Source: Phocoena phocoena (taxonomy: Eukaryota > Chordata > Mammalia > Artiodactyla > Phocoenidae). Taken from it: a stretch of 64,000 bases of DNA. Positions 58,341 to 64,000 of the stretch are shown one piece after another. Position 1 is the first letter of the stretch. Each line of letters starts with the position of its first letter. The position numbers were made by a program, and so were the translations under genes. The notes under the pieces were generated by a model that was not told where the DNA came from, did not search any database, and was given only the letters and a program-made list of their open reading frames with translations. Location of the stretch: contig NC_089236.1 in the NCBI RefSeq assembly GCF_963924675.1, forward strand, positions 27,489,319 through 27,553,318, given 5' to 3'.

Positions 58341-59193
58341 AATTGTTAATAAGATGATTATCACTTATATGATGGCAAAGGAGAGATTTCTGTTTCCCTG
58401 CTTTTATTTCAACCATCAAGGTTAGAATCATGGAAGAAGAATTTCAAATTCCACTTTGCTAATATGGAGAGAAGTTATAATATTCCGCTGCATCGTGTTC
58501 GCACAGGATTTTGCATAGTATAGTGAGCAGTCCTGTGTTGGTACCGGTATGGTCACTGCCAGGAGCTGGGAAGAGGTCAGCACAGACAAAGTAACAGATT
58601 GCAAGGACACTACTTCACCCCCACCCCAAACGCCCTGGTGAATATGCAAAAGTCTGCACACATGTTTAAAGCAGACAGATTATATTAGCAGCACCTTGAG
58701 GTTTTCTTTTTTCCTGCTTGAAGGACACAAGTAATCATACACAATTTTGAGTTTGTTTTCTTGTTTTTACTTCTTTATCAGCAGACACCATTTTATCCTG
58801 TTTGTTAACAGCTACTCTTCCAAATTTTTGAAGTTATTTTGATTTCTAATGTGGTCTGTCTTCCAAGGTGTTACCCATTTAACCCAACTTGATCCAATCA
58901 ACACTTTGCAACCATGTGCTTTTTATGGAATCTTGTTACACAGAAGAAGAAAGTGAGAAAATTGAAAAAGGTTCCTGAATATCAGACAGATCTATGATCA
59001 TGATCATAAAGTGTACTCATATTTTGTAACACTGTCACCAGAAGGACCAGTGAAACATTAAACACTCTTGTAGAAATTGTGAGAAATCTAGCTTTGTCCA
59101 AGCAAAACAGTGTATCACCAAGTAAACACCTGGACTCAGCTTTAATTTTTATTTCAAAGTATTTATCAACTTTTAAAAACGTAACATTAATGA
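58341..59193. other. Unique stretch
   Basis: No gene recognised. A perfect 16-bp palindrome, TATGATCATGATCATA, lies at 58993-59008. Confidence 0.4.
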
Positions 59194-59310
59194 TATATAC
59201 ATATACATGCACACATATATGTAGACACACACATACATCGAAAATATATACATATATTTTAAATTCAACATTTAAAGAATATTTGTGATATGTGTGTGTG
59301 TGTATGTTTT
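59194..59310. repeat. Mixed TA/CA simple-repeat region
   Basis: Interrupted (TA)n/(CA)n runs, ending in (GT)n at about 59288-59306. Confidence 0.8.
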
Positions 59311-59399
59311 ACTCTAGCCTCTAAGTATCCCCCAAAGCTAAAACACTCTTCTTCATATCTCCTTGCCCTCTCTCTTAAACCACCAGACAGAGGCAGAAT

Positions 59400-59645
59400 A
59401 ATGTAATGAGAGAACACACCAACTTTGGATTCAACCATGCCTGCCTTCAAATATTGGCTTTGACTCTTATTAACTGAATGACCTTTATCAAATTACTTAA
59501 CCTCTCTTATCTTTGGTTTTCTTATCCACATGTGGGGATGGTAATGCTTTTCTCATGGGGTGGTCTGAAAAATTGACTAGATAGTCTATCCACAGTACCA
59601 GGAACATAAAATGTACCTAAGGCATGGAAACTATAATTATCATTA
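59400..59645 (+). mobile_element. MIR SINE
   Basis: 'tgactcttattaactgaatgacctttatcaaattacttaacctctcttatctttggttttcttatccacatgtggggatggtaatgc' is the MIR core, and 'cagtaccaggaacataaaatgtacctaag' its 3' part. Confidence 0.8.
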
Positions 59646-60279
59646 GGGAAAAAAAAATCTTTTGGAGAATTTGCATAAGCACGCCACTTGGCAACAATAC
59701 AAATTCATGGTCTTATAAAATTAATCACAACATTTCTCAGTTAAGACATAAACAAAGTCAAACCTAGTCAATTTCCTCACATAACACTTATTCAAAATGA
59801 AGGAAATAGAGAATAAGTCTATAATTGGAATACAATATTTTTCTGTTTTGCTTTTTTCCCATAAATAATGATTATTATTTTGATTACATTTACATAAAGT
59901 AGGTGATTATTATTATGATCAAAATAGAAATTATAAAATATAAATTATATTTTGATTTCAGTTACAAAATCCTTCCTGCCAAAAAGATTTCCTTCTTCTA
60001 CCTAAGATTTTCATCCATATTATCATAGTTTGGGATTAAGCATTACTTCAGATGATATTTATCATATAAAATACATGAAACAGCAACTGGGTAGGATCCA
60101 CAATAACATTGGCATAGAAATAAATTTAACAGAATATTTGTAAATGTTTCCTAGGATGGAAATCATGGAGAGGGGGTAATAACTTTTGTTTTGGGGGGAG
60201 AGCACAGTGGAGGAGGTAGCACTGTTATTCACACTCAGTAATCACCCTGGGGGAGGGTGGTTAACTGCTATGTTCCAAA
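59646..60279. other. Unique AT-rich stretch
   Basis: No gene or repeat recognised. Confidence 0.4.
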
Positions 60280-60646
60280 ATGATGAATTAGGGCTTCCCT
60301 GGTGGCGCAGTGGTTAAGAATCTGTCTGCCAACGCAGGGGACATGGATCCGAGCCCTGGTCCGGGAAGATCCCACATGCTGCAGAGCAACAAAGCCCTTG
60401 CACAACTACTGAGCCTGCGCTCTAGAGCCCGCAAACCACAACTACTGAGCCCCGAGCCACAACTACTGAAGCCCACATGCCTAGAGCCTCTGCTCTGCTA
60501 CAAGAGAAGCTACTGCAATGAGAAGCCTGCACACTGCAATGAAGAGTAGCCCCCACTTGCCACAACTAGAAAAAGCCTGTGCACAGCAACAAAGACCCAA
60601 CGCAGCCCAAAATAAATAAATTTATTTAAAAAACATGATGAATTAG
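60280..60646 (+). mobile_element. Long CHR-1-type SINE with exact 12-bp TSD
   Basis: The SINE spans 60292-60634: head GGCTTCCCTGGTGGCGCAGT, A and B boxes, a body with repeated 'acaactactgagcc' units (several between 60397 and 60470), and the end 'caacgcagcccaaaataaataaa'. The TSD ATGATGAATTAG is exact at 60280-60291 and 60635-60646. Confidence 0.96.
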
Positions 60647-62015
60647 CCAAGTGGCCGAATGAAAAGTACTAACAATGCAGACTGTATCCTTCATCTCCAT
60701 GAAACCTCCAGATGACCCTGCTAATTACAATGATATACCAATGAGACATAGATAGATTTCCAGTTACATCAACAAACTAAGCCCATATACCATACTGGCA
60801 GAACCACAAATCAGGTATTTTTGTCCAGGTAACACTTGAAAACCAAACATAACAATATAAAACATCAAATTTCAAAATATGAAAATGAAATTTATATACA
60901 AGGCAGCAAATCCCATGTTAGAAATAAAACTATTGAGCTAATGGCCAAGGAACCCAGCCAGAGTAGTTTATGAATAAATGCAGTTGGAATGACCTATATC
61001 CTGATAAAGAATACTTTGGTAGATAACTTAGATCCTACAACCTTGACTGATATGAGATGGTTGTGTTTTTCATTGAACCCTAGGATGAGGATAAATTATT
61101 AAAATTATTGTTGCATTGTTAAGACAAATCTATAAAGACATGTCAAAATCAACATTAGCATAAGAATGAAATGCTAAAATATCTCATTTAAATGTAGGCT
61201 GTTAGCACTTTTAAAAACTAATTTCAATATAAAAACAAAAATCAGTTTAAAATAAAATATAATTATATTTCATTTAGAGCACAATTGATTATTTAAAGTA
61301 TCTAAATGTTGATTATTCAGTATTCATATTAATAAGTTGCACATTAACAAAGTACAAAGAGGAATTGAGTATTCTACTACTTATCAAAAAGACACTTGGA
61401 AATCAAAGAATATATGTTCCATTATTATAAATTACAATGTAGCAAAGTTATTTGTATAAAAATCTCTGTCCTCTGAATTATTTACTTAGGATAAATTATC
61501 AAATCATGTTGTGGGTCAAAGGTATGGTTAACATTGATTTTCTTGTTTTATATTGCTAAATAGTTCTCCAAAAATAACACATTAATGTATAATCTCCCAG
61601 CCATGTATGGCTTCACCCGAAGTTTACATTGAACTCATCCTTAGCCTTACTAGAGCTTGCTTTTTGGTGTATATGTGTCTTCTACAACTTTTATCATTGT
61701 GTCTTTCCTGAACACCTTTTCTCTGTTAAGAGCCATCTTTAAATCTTTCCATCGTAAAAAGAGAAGCCTACTTGGGCTAGCCCAATTTTCCTTTTCCAAA
61801 CATGGAACAGGTATCATCTTTCCTTCCTGTCTCTGATTTTTCACTTCTCTAAAACCTCAATTCAAATCATTGTCATGCCATTGAAATATCTTAAATGCTC
61901 TAGAACATTTTCATCCTTGTTTTGACTTCTTAGTGAAGGTTGGCTCTCTTAATCACTTCTTTCTACTTGAAATGTTACTTCACTTGTTTGTGATGTCTTT
62001 TTTCTTGTGGTTTAT
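60647..62015. other. About 1.4 kb of unique AT-rich DNA
   Basis: No gene or repeat recognised. Confidence 0.4.
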
Positions 62016-62270
62016 GAAGTGATGACTGGGGCTTCCCTGGTGGCGCAGTGGTTGAGAGTCTGTCTGCCGATGCAGGGGACGTGGGTTCATGCCCCGGACC
62101 GGGAGGATCCCACGTGCCGTGGAGTGGCTGGGCCCGTGAGCCATGGCCGCTGAGCCTGCGCGTCTGGAGCCTGTGCTCTGCTGCGGGAGAGGCCACAATG
62201 GTGAGAGGCCCGCGTACCACAAAAAATCCCCCAAACAAACAAACAAACAAAAAAGAAGTGATGACTGGGG
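62016..62270 (+). mobile_element. CHR SINE with exact 16-bp TSD
   Basis: The SINE spans about 62032-62254 with all landmarks and a tail modified to (CAAA)n. The TSD GAAGTGATGACTGGGG is exact at 62016-62031 and 62255-62270. Confidence 0.97.
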
Positions 62271-63474
62271 AATGTCAAAAGTTTGAAAAGTTGTACTTCT
62301 TAAAATTAGTATTTTGAGCTTCACCTACAAGAAATTAATACCAATTATCTTGTCAATTGGAATATTAAGTATCCAACTGTTTATATATAGGTGATTTATA
62401 AATAGCATATGCTGAAATGTTGTAGCATCAGTGTTCCTCAAACTGTGTGTTGCAGAGAAATACTCATCCATGTTATACTAAATGATGTCTTATAAAGGAC
62501 TCTTATCAAATAAGTTTATGGAATCCTGAGTTAAACAAGTACAAGGAGATTTCTTTTTCTTTGGAAGTGAACTCGGTCTTTAATATGCAAACCCCCAATT
62601 TACTATTCAGCTTTTTCTTTTCCTAAACTAATTTGAAAGTGTAACCCTTATTTCATGAAACTCATTGTAATTTTCTGCTTAGTAATGACCCAAGGAGCCA
62701 AGTTTTGCAAACACTGCTCTAGAAGAAAAAAGAAATTACATACATGTAGATTCATATCCTAACCTAGTTTATTTTTCTGACTTTGTAATCTTTGTAAAAT
62801 ACATTTAACTGTTTAAAATTTCAAGTTAGTTATCTCTGAAGGAAGACTAATAAGGGATAGATTAAAAGAGAGTTTGAAGGCTAAATTTGTTAAAATAATA
62901 AGTATTTGATATAATTACAATATAAAAATAGTCTCTACAGTTAATAAAATGAAAAGCATTTTAAAATAGGTTAACATTTTAACATCAGGAATAAGTGAGC
63001 CCTCCCAAATCCTAGGAATGATAATCAAATACATAAATTAAAAGATCAATTCCCTTTAGAAGTATAATAAATAGTGTTTTAGGGTCACAGAGGACATGGG
63101 ATTCATTTTTCTTGGCTGTTTTACTGAAAGATTATAGAAGAAAAAGAGAAATGGTGAAATGAATTTACACTACTATTCTCACATTCAGGCGATATTGTCT
63201 ACGCTTACCCCCATTAACAAGGTAATAATTTTCAAAACTGTTTTTGTAACTGCAGAAGTTCTTATTGAAAACAATCTTATTGCTCCGTGCATAAGACAAT
63301 GCTGATCCAAATAAAACAACATATAGAGTGCCTACAGCTATGCCCACTTACTTTCCCAGTTTCAAAAACATGGCGCAAAGAACAATATTAAAATTCTTTA
63401 GTATTCAAGGCTCATTCATGATTGTTCTGCTATCTATATGTTTAGGTTAATCCCCACTACCTTCCTTCATAATA
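62271..63474. other. About 1.2 kb of unique AT-rich DNA
   Basis: 'tcagtgttcctcaaactgtgtgttgcagagaaa' near 62430 hints at an old DNA element of MER type, but this is too weak to call. No gene. Confidence 0.4.
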
Positions 63475-64000
63475 GCTTTTTAAAAGCAGGTGTATTGAGG
63501 TATAAATGACATACAGTAAACTACACACAATTTAAGAATACCATTTGATAATTTTTTGATTTATGTATGCACCTGTGAAGCCACTGTTACAATCAAAATA
63601 ACAAACAGATCCATCACCACTCTCCCCCTCTTTATCCTCCACCTTTCCATCCCCAGACAACCACTGACCTAATTTCAGTCACTGTAGATTGACTTTTTCT
63701 AGAATTTTATATAGGGGATTCCCTGGCAGTCCAGTGGTTAGGACTCTGCAGTTTCATTGCTGAAGACATGGGTTCTGTCCCTTGTGGGAGAACTAAGATC
63801 CCACGAGCCAACTTGTGTGGCCAAAAAAAAAGTTAGAATTTTATATAAATGTCATCATACACTGTGTACTCAATTTTGCCTATGATTTTTAGCAAACAAT
63901 TTTAAGCTTCATCCATGTACCAAAATTTTATTCTTTTATTGCTGAATATATTCTATTGTACAGAATAACATATAATGGAATTGTATTTTCTATTTTTTGT
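63475..64000 (-). mobile_element. Old L1 (L1M-type) 3' part, continues past the window
   Basis: On the plus strand 'gtgtattgaggtataaatgacatacagtaaactacacacaattt' and, after a SINE, 'catccatgtaccaaaattttattcttttattgctgaatatattctattgta' are the reverse complement of an L1M 3' UTR and ORF2 end. It is split by the SINE at 63714-63833. Confidence 0.75.
63700..63847 (+). mobile_element. Short Bov-tA/CHR-type SINE with exact 14-bp TSD
   Basis: The SINE spans 63714-63833 (head GGGGATTCCCTGGCAGTCCA, end 'gtgtggccaaaaaaaaa'). The TSD TAGAATTTTATATA is exact at 63700-63713 and 63834-63847. It lies within an old L1. Confidence 0.95.

Overview
The window is nuclear DNA from a cetacean (whale or dolphin) or a very close cetartiodactyl relative. 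The best evidence is about nine tRNA-derived SINEs of the CHR / Bov-tA type, most opening with the hallmark GGCTTCCCTGGTGGCGCAGTGG. There is also a large L1 whose 5' end begins in the style of whale L1s, and a background of MIR, L2, MaLR, Tigger-type and hAT repeats typical of a placental mammal. Family names come from remembered consensus sequences, not from a database search.

I found no intact host gene, exon set, tRNA, rRNA or CpG-island promoter. The window reads as an AT-rich intergenic or deep intronic desert filled with interspersed repeats. The only host-gene sequences are two dead retrocopies: the C-terminal part of BCR (C2 plus RhoGAP domains, about 26.7-27.7 kb) and ATP5MG, the ATP synthase g subunit (48.75-49.16 kb, with poly-A signal and tail).

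Layout. 0-5.8 kb: mostly unique AT-rich DNA with one SINE. 5.9-14.7 kb: a 5'-truncated old L1 (+), then a nearly full-length L1 (-) with a CpG-richer 5' UTR, a SINE inside ORF2 and a deletion that removes the end of ORF1. 14.7-24 kb: unique DNA with L2, MIR, a MER2-like DNA element, two SINEs, a truncated L1 with a clear target-site duplication (TSD) and an LTR-like relic. 24-28.5 kb: L1 fragments, paired GATA/CTAT microsatellites, the BCR retrocopy and a SINE. 28.5-37.3 kb: mostly unique DNA with a 47-bp micro-insertion, a SINE and a MaLR solo LTR. 37.3-47.9 kb: the most structured region. An ERVL-like pol relic (-) is split by a hAT transposon (+, 38485-46189, 8-bp TSD). The hAT element is itself split by a 5'-inverted L1 and by a 3.8-kb L1 that carries a second L1 3' end. 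48-56.6 kb: the ATP5MG retrocopy and a second, gammaretrovirus-like ERV relic (-) with recognisable LTR remnants, RNase H and integrase. 56.6-64 kb: unique DNA with L2, MIR, three SINEs with exact TSDs, and an old L1 running off the right edge.

Nothing here forms a working pathway. The value of the window is as a record of insertions: which element landed in which, by what mechanism, and how each was later damaged.
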